Shown: one piece after another, positions 39,257 to 46,724 of the stretch
How the letters are laid out: each line of letters begins with the position of its first letter
Position numbering within the stretch: the first letter of the stretch is position 1
Assembly: GCA_963724805.1 (NCBI GenBank)
Contig: CAVRWA010000006.1
Span: forward strand, 1 to 64,000
DNA: 64,000 nucleotides
Reading direction: 5' to 3'
From: CAVQZA01 sp963724805
Lineage (GTDB): Bacteria; Actinomycetota; Thermoleophilia; Gaiellales; Gaiellaceae
Translations under genes and position numbers: made by a program
The notes under the pieces: model-generated
Told to the model about the DNA's origin: nothing
Seen by the model: only the letters and a program-made list of their open reading frames with translations
The model's database searches: none

Positions 39257-40279
39257 ATGCGCAAGCCTTCACTCACCGCCGCGCTCCTCGCGACCGGCAC
39301 GATCTTCCTCGCGACCGCGGCCTCGGCGCTCGCGACCTACGCACCGACGCTAACGGGGCAGCAAATCGGCTCCAAGACGACGATCCACGTTACCTCAGCC
39401 AAGGCCGACGACTCGACAGCCGCAATCCACATCTTGTCGCCGTCGGTAGCGACGCTGACACAAGCGCCTGGGACAACGATCGGCACTGTGACGGCGAGTA
39501 TCAACGCGAAGGCGATCTCGCCAGACGCGATCATTCCTCTCACGGGAAGCGTGAACGTCGCCGACCCGACGAAGTTCAACACGCCAACCGACATCGCTTG
39601 CTCCGGGTCGGCTACGCACACGGCTGTCTGGAACCTCTCCCTCACCGCGGCTGGACAGACGCTCAACGTTCCGGTCTACGTCGACCCGGCGCCCGCGACA
39701 CTCGCGGCCCTGGGAGTAAAGACAGTATTGGTCACGTGCCTCGCCTCGCCTGATGTCGGCGCTGCATGCGCAGCGACGCTCTGCGCCAAGCTGCTCGACG
39801 TGAACTTCACCGTCAGCGGCGTCTTCACCGCCGGAGGGCCGATCTGGATCAGCGAGTTCACGCCGTACACCCCCGGCACGGCCGCACCGAACGCGGCTGG
39901 GACAGTCACCGCGCTCGGACTGGATGTGACCCCGACCGTCACCGCCGCGGCCAAGGCTGGTAAACGCAAGGCTGTGCTCGCCGGTCGGGCAACAATTGCC
40001 GGCCAGCCCCTACCGACATACCCAGTGACGATCTTCTCCGGGACGAAGAAGATCGGAACTGCGAAGACGACGGCGGCGGGCAGCTTCGTCTTCACGGCGA
40101 AGCTGAAGAAGGGGACGTACTCACTACGGGCAGCCGTGGCGTCGTCGTCCGGCCTCCCGGCGGGGGCCGCAGGGTGTGCGGCCATCCCCGCCGGCACCCC
40201 GGGTCTTGGCCCATGCGTCAGCGCCACCGTTCCGCCGTTCGCAGTCACGAGCAAGGCGGTCAGAGTCAAGGTCAAGTAG
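39257..40279 (+). CDS. secreted protein of unknown function with Ig-like C-terminal repeat
   Basis: 340 aa with a signal peptide (MRKPSLTAALLATGTIFLATAASALA). The mature part is Thr/Ala/Val-rich beta structure with Cys pairs (IACSGS; VLVTCLASPDVGAAC; LCAKLL; GCAAIPAG..GPC). The C-terminal 'YPVTIFSGTKKIGTAKTTAAGSFVFTAKLKKGTYSLRA' pattern is a carboxypeptidase-regulatory/Ig-like repeat. The ATG at 39257 follows GAAAGGAGC. Codon use in 39340-39760 is less GC-biased than neighbours, hinting at a different history. Family not recognised. Confidence 0.7.
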   Translation: MRKPSLTAALLATGTIFLATAASALATYAPTLTGQQIGSKTTIHVTSAKADDSTAAIHILSPSVATLTQAPGTTIGTVTASINAKAISPDAIIPLTGSVNVADPTKFNTPTDIACSGSATHTAVWNLSLTAAGQTLNVPVYVDPAPATLAALGVKTVLVTCLASPDVGAACAATLCAKLLDVNFTVSGVFTAGGPIWISEFTPYTPGTAAPNAAGTVTALGLDVTPTVTAAAKAGKRKAVLAGRATIAGQPLPTYPVTIFSGTKKIGTAKTTAAGSFVFTAKLKKGTYSLRAAVASSSGLPAGAAGCAAIPAGTPGLGPCVSATVPPFAVTSKAVRVKVK

Positions 40280-40289
40280 CTCGTTCGCT

Positions 40290-40318
40290 GGGAGCGGGGC
40301 CGCTTTGGCCCCGCTCCC
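40290..40318 (+). terminator. 12-bp perfect hairpin after the secreted protein gene
   Basis: GGGAGCGGGGCC (40290-40301) pairs with GGCCCCGCTCCC (40307-40318), loop GCTTT. It follows the stop at 40279 and directly precedes the -10 box of the next gene. Confidence 0.7.
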
Positions 40319-40321
40319 GGT

Positions 40322-40327
40322 TACTCT
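40322..40327 (+). promoter_or_regulatory. -10 box TACTCT for the GATase gene
   Basis: TACTCT, 7 bases, then the ATG at 40335. The upstream hairpin terminator occupies the -35 region. Confidence 0.5.
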
Positions 40328-40334
40328 CACGTCG

Positions 40335-41027
40335 ATGGACGTGCTCGGCGTGATCCACGGCGACGACTGCCGCTCCGGAACGTTCGGCGAGGTCGCCCTC
40401 GAGCGAGGGCACCGGCTCGACGAGTGGAGCCTCGCCTGGGGCACGCCCATTCCGCGCCCGCTCGACTCCTACGGTGCGGTGCTGGTCTTCGGCGGCGCCA
40501 TGCACCCGCATCAGGACGATCACCATCCGTGGCTGCGCGAGGAGACGCTCTTCCTCCAGCGGCTGCTCGACCTCGGCCTGCCGACGCTCGGTGTCTGCCT
40601 CGGCGCGCAGTTGCTCGCCCGCGCCGCGCACGCGCCGGTGATGCCCGCGCCCGAGCCCGAGATCGGCTGGCTCCCGGTCGAGCTGACCGCCGAGGCCGCC
40701 GGCGATCCCGTCCTGGGCGGCCTGCCGACGCGATTCGACGCGTTCCAGTGGCACTCGTACACGTACGGCCTGCCGGCGGGCGCGATCGAGCTGGCCACGA
40801 GCCCGGTCTGCACGCAGGCGTTCCGGCTCGGCTCACGGGTCTGGGGGATCCAGTTCCACGCCGAGATCACCGGGGAGCAGATCGAGTCCTGGAGCGCGGA
40901 AGAACCGGACGTCCCGCCGCCGTCGATGCCCGCGGAGACGGAGCGGAAGCTCGACCGGTGGCAGTCGCTCGGCCGCCGTCTCTGCGGCGACTTCCTCGGC
41001 CTCGCCGAGGTCCGCGCCGCAGCCTAG
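40335..41027 (+). CDS. class I glutamine amidotransferase-like protein
   Basis: 230 aa. The nucleophile elbow is 'PTLGVCLGAQLLARA' and the His-Glu pair is in 'RVWGIQFHAEITGEQ', so the catalytic triad is complete. 'ALVFGGAMHPHQDD'-type loop matches the family ('VLVFGGAMHPHQDD'). Relatives include GuaA-like stand-alone GATases and gamma-glutamyl-hydrolysing enzymes; the acceptor is unknown. ATG at 40335, leaderless by the TACTCT box. Its TAG stop shares a CTAG with the stop of the convergent rhodanese gene. Confidence 0.87.
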   Translation: MDVLGVIHGDDCRSGTFGEVALERGHRLDEWSLAWGTPIPRPLDSYGAVLVFGGAMHPHQDDHHPWLREETLFLQRLLDLGLPTLGVCLGAQLLARAAHAPVMPAPEPEIGWLPVELTAEAAGDPVLGGLPTRFDAFQWHSYTYGLPAGAIELATSPVCTQAFRLGSRVWGIQFHAEITGEQIESWSAEEPDVPPPSMPAETERKLDRWQSLGRRLCGDFLGLAEVRAAA

Positions 41028-41806
41028 CCTCGCTCTGCCGGCAGCTCGGGGTGACGCGACCACTCGTGCCACGAGCCGGCGTAGTTGCGGGCCCGGTACC
41101 CGGCCGCGCGGAGCGCCAGCGTCGCCGAGGCCGAGCGAGAGCCGGAGTGGCAGTACGCGACGATCTCCGCACCCTCGGGCAGCCCGACGAGACCGCGGAG
41201 CTGCTCGGGCGCGAGCGGCATTCCGTCCTCGCCGTAGAGCCGCTGGAGCTCGACGTGGCGCGCGCCGGGGATGCGCCCCTGACGCGGGTCGCACGCCGAG
41301 CCGGCGCGGCCCGTGTACTCCTCGGGGCGGCGGACGTCGAGCACCGTCAGCGCCGGATCCTCGAGGCGGGCGAGCAGCTCGTCGCGGGTCGGCAGCGCCT
41401 GGAGGTTCGGCGCCCACTCCACGCGCACCTTCTCGAGCTCGACCTGGCCGGTCTCCAGCGGGCCCGTCCAGGCGGCGATCCCGCCGAGGAGCACCGCGAC
41501 GCGGGGGTGGCCCGCGAGCTCCGCGAGCTGTGCCGCCGGCATCGAGCCGACCCCGTCGCCGCGGTCGTAGAGCACGAGCCGCTCCTCTCCCGTGACGCCG
41601 TGGCGGCGAAGCCGCAGGCCCACCTCGGCCGCGAGCGCCTCGACCGTGGCCCGGTCGGACATCGGCGGCGGCGACCCGAGCACGAGCGGCTTCGAGCCGG
41701 GCAGGTGGCCGCGCGCGTGCGCGTTCGGCCCTCGCACGTCGCCCAGGAACAGATCGCCGGCGCCGAGCTCGCCTTCGAGCCAGGCCGCGTCGACGACGGG
41801 CTTCAC
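41024..41806 (-). CDS. sulfurtransferase with tandem rhodanese domains
   Basis: 260 aa with two rhodanese domains. The N-terminal one (about 1-115) is inactive-looking ('LFLGDVRGPNAHARGHLPGS', 'LVLYDRGDGVGSMPAAQLAEL' with no Cys); the C-terminal one holds the active-site Cys in 'EIVAYCHSGSRSASATLALR'. Such thiosulfate or 3-mercaptopyruvate sulfurtransferases move sulfane sulfur. GTG at 41806 overlaps the upstream GST stop as GTGA. Part of the AlkA-GNAT-GST-rhodanese operon. Confidence 0.9.
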   Translation of the reverse strand: MKPVVDAAWLEGELGAGDLFLGDVRGPNAHARGHLPGSKPLVLGSPPPMSDRATVEALAAEVGLRLRRHGVTGEERLVLYDRGDGVGSMPAAQLAELAGHPRVAVLLGGIAAWTGPLETGQVELEKVRVEWAPNLQALPTRDELLARLEDPALTVLDVRRPEEYTGRAGSACDPRQGRIPGARHVELQRLYGEDGMPLAPEQLRGLVGLPEGAEIVAYCHSGSRSASATLALRAAGYRARNYAGSWHEWSRHPELPAERG

Positions 41807-42378
41807 AGCGCCGCGACGAGGCCGAGCTCGGCCGCGACGGCGGGACGGGAGACGAGCTCGTCGCGCCACTGCGCGAGCGCCTCGAAGGGAGCGAGGTCGA
41901 CCTCGAGCAGCTGCTGCATGCGCAGGATCCAGGGCACGTAGGCGATGTCGGCGAGGCCGTAGACGCCGCCGGCGAGGAACTGCCGGCCCTCGAGCCACAT
42001 GTCGAGCGCCGCCAGCCGGGCCGTGAGGCGCTCCCTCGCGCCGTCTTCGCCCCGGCGGGCGGCGTAGTAGTCGTCGCCGAGCCGCCGGTCGAAGTCCCAG
42101 ATCCAGAGCCGCGCGGCGGCCCGGTCGGCCGGGTCGTCGGGCAGCAACGCCGGCTCGGGGAAGCGCTCGTCGAGGTACTCCATGATCACCGACGACTCCG
42201 GCATGATGAACTCGTCCTCCTCGATCACCGGCACCTTGCCGCGCGGGTTCTTCTCGTACAGCCAGGCCGGCCGGTCGGAGAGGTCGATCTCGACCGTCTC
42301 GTAGGGGATCCCCTTCTCGGCGAGGACGATCCGGGCGCGCGCGCAGTACGGGCAGCGGGCTGCGTCGAACAGGATCAC
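41803..42378 (-). CDS. glutathione S-transferase-like protein
   Basis: 191 aa. Thioredoxin-like N-terminus with a redox motif 'FDAARCPYCARARIVLAEKGIPYE' (CPYC) and 'NPRGKVPVIEEDEFIMPESSVIMEYLDERFPEP', followed by an all-helical C-terminal GST domain. The CPYC site is glutaredoxin-like, as in GrxB/omega GSTs. Actinobacteria usually lack glutathione, so the thiol partner is uncertain. GTG at 42378 overlaps the GNAT stop. Confidence 0.88.
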   Translation of the reverse strand: MILFDAARCPYCARARIVLAEKGIPYETVEIDLSDRPAWLYEKNPRGKVPVIEEDEFIMPESSVIMEYLDERFPEPALLPDDPADRAAARLWIWDFDRRLGDDYYAARRGEDGARERLTARLAALDMWLEGRQFLAGGVYGLADIAYVPWILRMQQLLEVDLAPFEALAQWRDELVSRPAVAAELGLVAAL

Positions 42379-43292
42379 GGGGCCGATGCTACCCGGAGCA
42401 CCGCCTCCAGCTCGGCGAGGAGCTCGGGCGCGGGCGGGAGATCGGCGGGCGAGTCGGCGGTGCGGGCGACGGCGCGCAGCAAGGCTGCGTCTGCTCCGGT
42501 CAGGCGGGAGACGACGGTCGGGTTGATGCCGAGCGCGATCACGTCGCCGGGCGGAAGCGGCCCCCAGAACTCGGGCACCGAGAGGTACTCGTCGACGATG
42601 CGCCCCTCGTCGAGCGTGATGAGGCGGACGACCTGGCTCTCCTCGAGCCGGAGCACGAGGACGACTCCGAGGCGGTACGAGAGCTCGCGCGCAAGGCGCC
42701 CCTGCAGGTCGCTGTCGCCGTCGCAGGCGTCGTCGTTCACGGCGACCCAGCCGTTCACCGGCGGCGAGACCGCCGTCGCCGGGCGCCGGAGGAAGCCGTT
42801 GACCGCCTTCTCGACGGCCGACTCGTCGTCGGTCTGGACGTAGACGGTGCCGCGCGACGGCTCCTTCGGCGCCGCTGCGAGGCGCTCGGACTCGACGATC
42901 AGGTTCATCGCCTCGTCCCGGAAGCCGAGTCGCCGATAGACGGTGCGAGCCTCGTCGTTGGTCACGCTGACCGTGAGGGAGAGCAGCTCGGCGCCGAGCG
43001 CGGCCGAAGCGGCCGCCAGGAGCTCGCGCGCGAGGCCGCGGCGACGGTAGGCGGGGCGCACGTAGACGTCGCTCACGTAACCGACGTGCGCGTTCCTGTG
43101 CCTCGCCAGCGCGAACCCGGCCGGCTGCCCGTCCTCCTCGGCGAGTAGCGCAACGTCGCCGGTGACGTAGCGCTCGATCTCGGGCTGCGCGTCCGCCCAG
43201 GTCTCGCGGTACTGCTCGACCTCGGCGTGGAACTCCTCCCAGAGCTCGCGCAGGACGTCGAGGTCGGCGTTGTCGGCTTTGCGGATCGTCAT
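42375..43292 (-). CDS. GNAT family N-acetyltransferase with a C-terminal extension
   Basis: 305 aa. Residues 1-150 form a GNAT domain: 'IRKADNADLDVLRELWEEFH', 'HVGYVSDVYVRPAYRRRGLARELLAAA' (the R/Q-x-x-G-x-G/A CoA loop as RRRGLA) and 'LSLTVSVTNDEARTVYRRLGF'. The C-terminal half (about 165-305) is a separate alpha/beta domain of unknown family, containing 'YRLGVVLVLRLEESQVVRLI' and 'VDEYLSVPEFWGPLPPGD'. Substrate unknown. Overlaps AlkA by 4 bases. Confidence 0.85.
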   Translation of the reverse strand: MTIRKADNADLDVLRELWEEFHAEVEQYRETWADAQPEIERYVTGDVALLAEEDGQPAGFALARHRNAHVGYVSDVYVRPAYRRRGLARELLAAASAALGAELLSLTVSVTNDEARTVYRRLGFRDEAMNLIVESERLAAAPKEPSRGTVYVQTDDESAVEKAVNGFLRRPATAVSPPVNGWVAVNDDACDGDSDLQGRLARELSYRLGVVLVLRLEESQVVRLITLDEGRIVDEYLSVPEFWGPLPPGDVIALGINPTVVSRLTGADAALLRAVARTADSPADLPPAPELLAELEAVLRVASAP

Positions 43293-44089
43293 GGCACGCG
43301 GTGGTAGAGCAGGAGGTACTGGCAGGTGAGGTTCTGGAACGGGGCGAAGCGGGCTCCGAACTCCCGGATGTCGCCCGCGACAGCGTAGAGGTCGGAGACC
43401 GCCTTGCGCACGACGAGGTCTCCGGCCGGCCAAGCGTGCGGGCGGCCGAGGTGCCGCGCGAGGTACAGGTCGGCGGACCATTCGCCGAGCCCGCGGATCG
43501 CCGTGAGACGCCTCTTCACCTCCTCGTCGGGCAGCTCGGCGAGCGCCGCGTAGTCGAGGTCGGCGCGGGCGAGGCCGAGCACGTACTCCGCCTTGCGACG
43601 CGAGAAGCCGAGAGCAAGGAGGTCGTCCTCGGAGAGCGCCGCGATCCGCTCCTGCGTCGGGAACGCGACCGCGTGCTCGGCCCGCTCCCCGTAGCGCTCG
43701 ATCAGGCGGCCGCAGATCGCGTACGCGGCGTGGAGCGAGACCTGCTGCGCCGTGATGAAGCCGACGAGCGCCTCGAACGGGTCCGAGATGAGGGGCGGGC
43801 GGAAGCCTGCGAGGCGCTCGACGGCGACCGCGAGCACCGGGTCAGAGGCGGCGAACTCGGCGAAGGCGCCGAGATCCCATTCCGCCCCGAGCAGATGCTC
43901 GATCTCGGGCCCGGCGGCGGGATCCGCCCACACGCCTCCCGGCGCGGCCTCGAGCCGCACCTCCCGGCCGCCGACGACGCGGTACAGGGCGCCGTCCTGC
44001 CAGAGGTTCGCCCGGTCGGGGCCGAACGCGCGGAAGCGCTCGGTCGAGAGCTCGAAGCTGTACGGGTCGGGTAGGCGAAGGAGCGGCAC
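43289..44089 (-). CDS. DNA-3-methyladenine glycosylase II (AlkA-like, HhH-GPD)
   Basis: Base-excision repair of alkylated bases. 266 aa: N-terminal AlkA-type beta domain, then 'DPFEALVGFITAQQVSLHAAY' and the helix-hairpin-helix 'EVKRRLTAIRGLGEWSADLYLA' followed by the catalytic Asp in 'WPAGDLVVRKAV'. No FeS cysteines, consistent with AlkA rather than MutY/Nth. The GTG at 44089 has a TAGCGT box 6 bases upstream. First of a four-gene operon. Confidence 0.92.
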   Translation of the reverse strand: MPLLRLPDPYSFELSTERFRAFGPDRANLWQDGALYRVVGGREVRLEAAPGGVWADPAAGPEIEHLLGAEWDLGAFAEFAASDPVLAVAVERLAGFRPPLISDPFEALVGFITAQQVSLHAAYAICGRLIERYGERAEHAVAFPTQERIAALSEDDLLALGFSRRKAEYVLGLARADLDYAALAELPDEEVKRRLTAIRGLGEWSADLYLARHLGRPHAWPAGDLVVRKAVSDLYAVAGDIREFGARFAPFQNLTCQYLLLYHRVP

Positions 44090-44095
44090 CCCGTC

Positions 44096-44101
44096 ACGCT
44101 A
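44096..44101 (-). promoter_or_regulatory. -10 box TAGCGT for the alkA-GNAT-GST-rhodanese operon
   Basis: Minus-strand TAGCGT, 6 bases, then the GTG at 44089. Confidence 0.45.
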
Positions 44102-44135
44102 TCGCGGACGGTGTGCCGCTCCCGGCGGCGTTCGC

Positions 44136-44531
44136 CTAGGTTGTGGCGGGAGCCGGAAAGTTCGCCTTGATCCAGGCCTCGAGCTGGGCGATGTCCTGCT
44201 TCGCGGCGTCGAGCCTCGCGAGGACGTCCGCTGCCTTCGAGCACTTCTTGGGCGGGTTGGCCACCGAGCACTTCTCTTTGATCTTGCTCTCGAGCGCGTC
44301 GATGCGGGCCGAGAGCTTGTCGAGCCGGGCGAGCACGCCGGCCGCGAGCTTGGCGCACTTGGCCGCCGCCTCGGGCTTCGAATCGCACTTCTTCTTGAGG
44401 TGGTTCAGCTTCTCCTGCGCCTGGGCCAGCTTCGCGCCAGGGACAGGAGGGGTGCCATCGTCGCCGAGCGCGGCCGCCGGGAGTGCCATCGCAGCGACCG
44501 CAGCGACGACGATGAGAGACTTCTTGAACAT
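44136..44531 (-). CDS. secreted helical, lysine-rich protein with two CxxxxxxC-type pairs
   Basis: 131 aa. Signal peptide 'FKKSLIVVAAVAAMALPAAALG', then a long amphipathic, coiled-coil-like helix ('KLAQAQEKLNHLKKKCDSKP', 'VLARLDKLSARIDALESKIKEKC', 'VLARLDAAKQDIAQLEAWIK'). Four cysteines in two K-K-C / K-C groups could form disulfides that fold the helix into a hairpin. ATG at 44531 follows AAAGGA. Function unknown; similar small secreted helical proteins occur at 19080 and 59200. Confidence 0.75.
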   Translation of the reverse strand: MFKKSLIVVAAVAAMALPAAALGDDGTPPVPGAKLAQAQEKLNHLKKKCDSKPEAAAKCAKLAAGVLARLDKLSARIDALESKIKEKCSVANPPKKCSKAADVLARLDAAKQDIAQLEAWIKANFPAPATT

Positions 44532-44610
44532 CGGAGGGGTCCTTTCCGTTCGGTTTGGCGGTCGCACTGTTGTTGCGACACGTAAGCCGCTGCGCAGCCG
44601 AACGTAAGAC

Positions 44611-45207
44611 CTACGTAAGACGCCTTTCGAGGTCGTGGAAGTCGGTCAGCGGCTCGAACGGCACGCCGCGGCGCTCGAGGTAAGAGGCGAGCGACCCGGT
44701 CGCGAAGACTCGCTCGGCGGCGAGCGCGGCGCAGCGGTCCGAGTAGCCGTCGCCCGCGAAGACGACCGGCTCGCCGGCAGGCAGGGAGGCGCGCTTGCAC
44801 GGCTCGCCGCAGACGGGGCACGGCGCGGTGTCGTGGAAGACCGCCCGCCAGCCGCCCGGCGCGGCATCGATCCGGTTCGCGACGAGCTCGACCTCGATAC
44901 CCTCGCGCTCGAGGACGGGCTCGATCAGCTCGTGGAAGCCGGCCGAGACGACGAGCGGCGCCCGCCGCGCGACGAGCTCGCGGAAGCCGGGCCGCACCCG
45001 CACGTTCTCGACCAGCCAGGCCTCGACCTCGGGCAGCGGCGCGGTCACGGTCTCGAACTCGAGCGCGATCACCTCGTGCAGCGAGAGCTGCCGCCCCAGC
45101 TCGTCCTCGACCTGCCGGTAGATCTCGGGGTCGCCGAACTCGCGCAGCACGAGGTCGAGCGTGTCCCGCTCGGTCACGGTTCCGTCCCAGTCGAGTACGA
45201 GGCGCAC
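44611..45207 (-). CDS. HAD-IB phosphatase (MtnX/phosphoserine phosphatase-like)
   Basis: 198 aa. Motif I 'VLDWDGTVTERDTLDLVL', motif II Ser in 'LVVSAGFHELIEPVL', motif IV 'VFAGDGYSDRCAALAA'. Between them 'APCPVCGEPCKRASLP' is a Cys-rich insertion (CxxCxxxC) of the kind found in MtnX-type phosphatases, possibly a zinc knuckle. The nearest known roles are phosphoserine or 2-hydroxy-3-keto-5-methylthiopentenyl-1-phosphate dephosphorylation, but no methionine-salvage genes are near. Start GTG at 45207 gives the expected N-terminus; a GTG about 15 codons upstream is possible. Confidence 0.82.
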   Translation of the reverse strand: MRLVLDWDGTVTERDTLDLVLREFGDPEIYRQVEDELGRQLSLHEVIALEFETVTAPLPEVEAWLVENVRVRPGFRELVARRAPLVVSAGFHELIEPVLEREGIEVELVANRIDAAPGGWRAVFHDTAPCPVCGEPCKRASLPAGEPVVFAGDGYSDRCAALAAERVFATGSLASYLERRGVPFEPLTDFHDLERRLT

Positions 45208-45266
45208 GGCCCGAGTCTGCCTGCGCCGCGCGTCTTTCGTCACAGATGCGGCACGCAATTGTTCCC

Positions 45267-45338
45267 GGGTCTGACCCCTCCCTGGCACGGAAACGCGCCC
45301 ACTGAGCCAAACCACCTCTTCGTCCGGGGTCAGACCCC
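45267..45338. repeat. dispersed inverted-pair repeat, copy 2 (GGGTCTGACCCC ... GGGGTCAGACCCC)
   Basis: GGGTCTGACCCC (45267-45278) and GGGGTCAGACCCC (45326-45338) are inverted copies of the motif also found at 24416-24500. The 47-base interior differs from copy 1. It sits in the 184-base gap between the HAD gene and a divergent small membrane protein gene. Confidence 0.65.
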
Positions 45339-45377
45339 AGACGAGCCGATTGTGGAGAGGTACCGAGGAGCCACGGC

Positions 45378-45383
45378 TAGAAT
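45378..45383 (+). promoter_or_regulatory. -10 box TAGAAT for the 136-aa membrane protein gene
   Basis: TAGAAT, 7 bases, then the ATG at 45391. No Shine-Dalgarno before this ATG. Confidence 0.5.
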
Positions 45384-45390
45384 CTGCACG

Positions 45391-45801
45391 ATGGCGATGC
45401 GCACGACTCATGATCCCGACCTCGTGCTCGTCGACGAGATGCTGGCGCCGCCCCCGCTCGAGGACGCGAAGCGCTCGCTCGAGTTCTGGCGGAACCGCAA
45501 GCAGTCGCTGCCTCTGTACAAACGCGCGGCCCGCCGCGAGGCGGACGCGATGATCGCCCGCTGGCAGGGGCGCGTCCGGGCAGCAGAGCGGGCTCGCTTC
45601 GCCTCGACTCCGCTCGGCTGGGTGCTCGGGAAGCTCTGGCCCGGCCGGGTGATGATCGACCGCCGCACCGTGCTCGGCCTCGCCTGGAAAGCCACGCCTC
45701 CTGGGCTGAGGCTGGTCGTCGGCTGGTTCGTCGCGCTCAGCCTCGTGATGGCCGCCTGCGCGGTCCTCGCACTCGTTCTGATGCTGAACGCGATCGTCTA
45801 G
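45391..45801 (+). CDS. single-span (C-tail anchored) membrane protein of unknown function
   Basis: 136 aa. The first 100 residues are hydrophilic and basic ('LEDAKRSLEFWRNRKQSLPLYKRAARREADAMIARWQGRVRAAERARF' composition), then one strong hydrophobic helix 'RLVVGWFVALSLVMAACAVLALVLMLNAIV' ends the protein. This is a tail-anchored layout with the N-terminus in the cytoplasm. ATG at 45391 by its leaderless box; an in-frame ATG at 45397 is also possible. No family recognised. Confidence 0.7.
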   Translation: MAMRTTHDPDLVLVDEMLAPPPLEDAKRSLEFWRNRKQSLPLYKRAARREADAMIARWQGRVRAAERARFASTPLGWVLGKLWPGRVMIDRRTVLGLAWKATPPGLRLVVGWFVALSLVMAACAVLALVLMLNAIV

Positions 45802-45896
45802 CACGACCTCAGCTAGAAACCACGAGGCGAGATCCGTGACCTCCCCGATGCCGGCCGTGCCGCCGCGTGCGATCACAGGAGCAGGAGGTGAAGACA

Positions 45897-46265
45897 ATGA
45901 CGCTCACGTGGAAAGACGCGGCCGCGACCGTCCTGACCGCACTTGCAGTGCTCGTCTTCGCAGCGGCCTACCAGTCCTGGAACGTGTTGCTGATCGGCTC
46001 TAGCAACCGCTGGGCGGCGGCCGCGGTCCTGCTGCTCGGAATCGGGGCCTGCACCATGGGCACGGCCGGCGAGGAGATGGGCAAGCACTCGTCGACGAGG
46101 GTGCTCGCGGCGATCGGCTCGCTGTCGCTCCTGTTCGGGCTCTGGGCGCTCGCGATGGGGTCGCTGACCGCGCTCTCGCTGCTCGTCGTGTGCACCGTCG
46201 CCCTGTGGGCCGGCTCGACGCTGCGCCACGCATGGCACCCGGCCCACCGGCCGCTCGCGCACTAG
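45897..46265 (+). CDS. four-helix integral membrane protein
   Basis: 122 aa with a textbook Shine-Dalgarno (GGAGGTG) before the ATG at 45897. Hydrophobic segments: 'AAATVLTALAVLVFAAAYQSW', 'WAAAAVLLLGIGACTMGT', 'VLAAIGSLSLLFGLWALAMG', 'LTALSLLVVCTVALWAGS'. The C-terminus is His-rich (RHAWHPAHRPLAH). It is 5 bases upstream of a universal stress protein gene and is probably co-transcribed with it. Function unknown. Confidence 0.75.
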   Translation: MTLTWKDAAATVLTALAVLVFAAAYQSWNVLLIGSSNRWAAAAVLLLGIGACTMGTAGEEMGKHSSTRVLAAIGSLSLLFGLWALAMGSLTALSLLVVCTVALWAGSTLRHAWHPAHRPLAH

Positions 46266-46270
46266 GAACG

Positions 46271-46696
46271 ATGGGCTGGAACACGATCGTGCTCGGCTAC
46301 CGGCGCGACCACGCCTCGGCGCGCGCCCTCGAGCGCGCCGCCGAGATCGCGCGGAACGACGGTGCGGCGTTGATCGTGACGAGCATCGTCCGCCCGCTCG
46401 CGAGCGGAGCTGCGGCGCGGGGGATCGGGCCGTACGATCCCGCCGACCCGCCTGAGCTGCACCGCGCCGAGCTCGAGCACGCGAGGGAACTACTGGAGAC
46501 CCGCGGCGTGGAGGCCGAGTTCGACCTGGAGGTCGGCGAGCCGGCCGAAGCGATCGTCGCGCTCGCCGAGCGCCGCGGCGCCGACCTGATCGTCGTCGGC
46601 ACCCACGAGCGCCACCTCCTCGACCGGCTCCTCCACGGCAGCGTCAGCGAGGCCGTGGGCAAGCGCGCCCACTGCGACGTGCTGATCGTCCACTAG
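46271..46696 (+). CDS. universal stress protein (UspA) family
   Basis: 141 aa: 'TIVLGYRRDHASARALERAAEIA' start, 'LIVTSIVRPL', and C-terminal 'ADLIVVGTHERHLLDRLLHGSVSEAVGKRAHCDVLIVH'-type sequence. In ATP-binding Usps the loop is G-x-x-G-x9-G-S/T; here it reads GTHE...HGS, so the second glycine is Glu. ATP binding may therefore be weak or lost. Short gap from the membrane protein gene upstream. Confidence 0.9.
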   Translation: MGWNTIVLGYRRDHASARALERAAEIARNDGAALIVTSIVRPLASGAAARGIGPYDPADPPELHRAELEHARELLETRGVEAEFDLEVGEPAEAIVALAERRGADLIVVGTHERHLLDRLLHGSVSEAVGKRAHCDVLIVH

Positions 46697-46724
46697 CCTC
46701 TGGGGGCGCTCCTGGAGGCCGCGG

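Noticed and set aside
41803..42378. The GST-like gene as maleylacetoacetate isomerase completing tyrosine catabolism
   Set aside because: Its N-terminus has a CPYC glutaredoxin-like site instead of the SSCS-type serine motif of MaiA, and it lies in a DNA-repair/rhodanese operon, not with hmgA.
44581..44620. Repeated CGTAAG(AC) motifs as a two-component response regulator site
   Set aside because: Two of the three copies fall at the very end of the HAD coding sequence and spacing is irregular.
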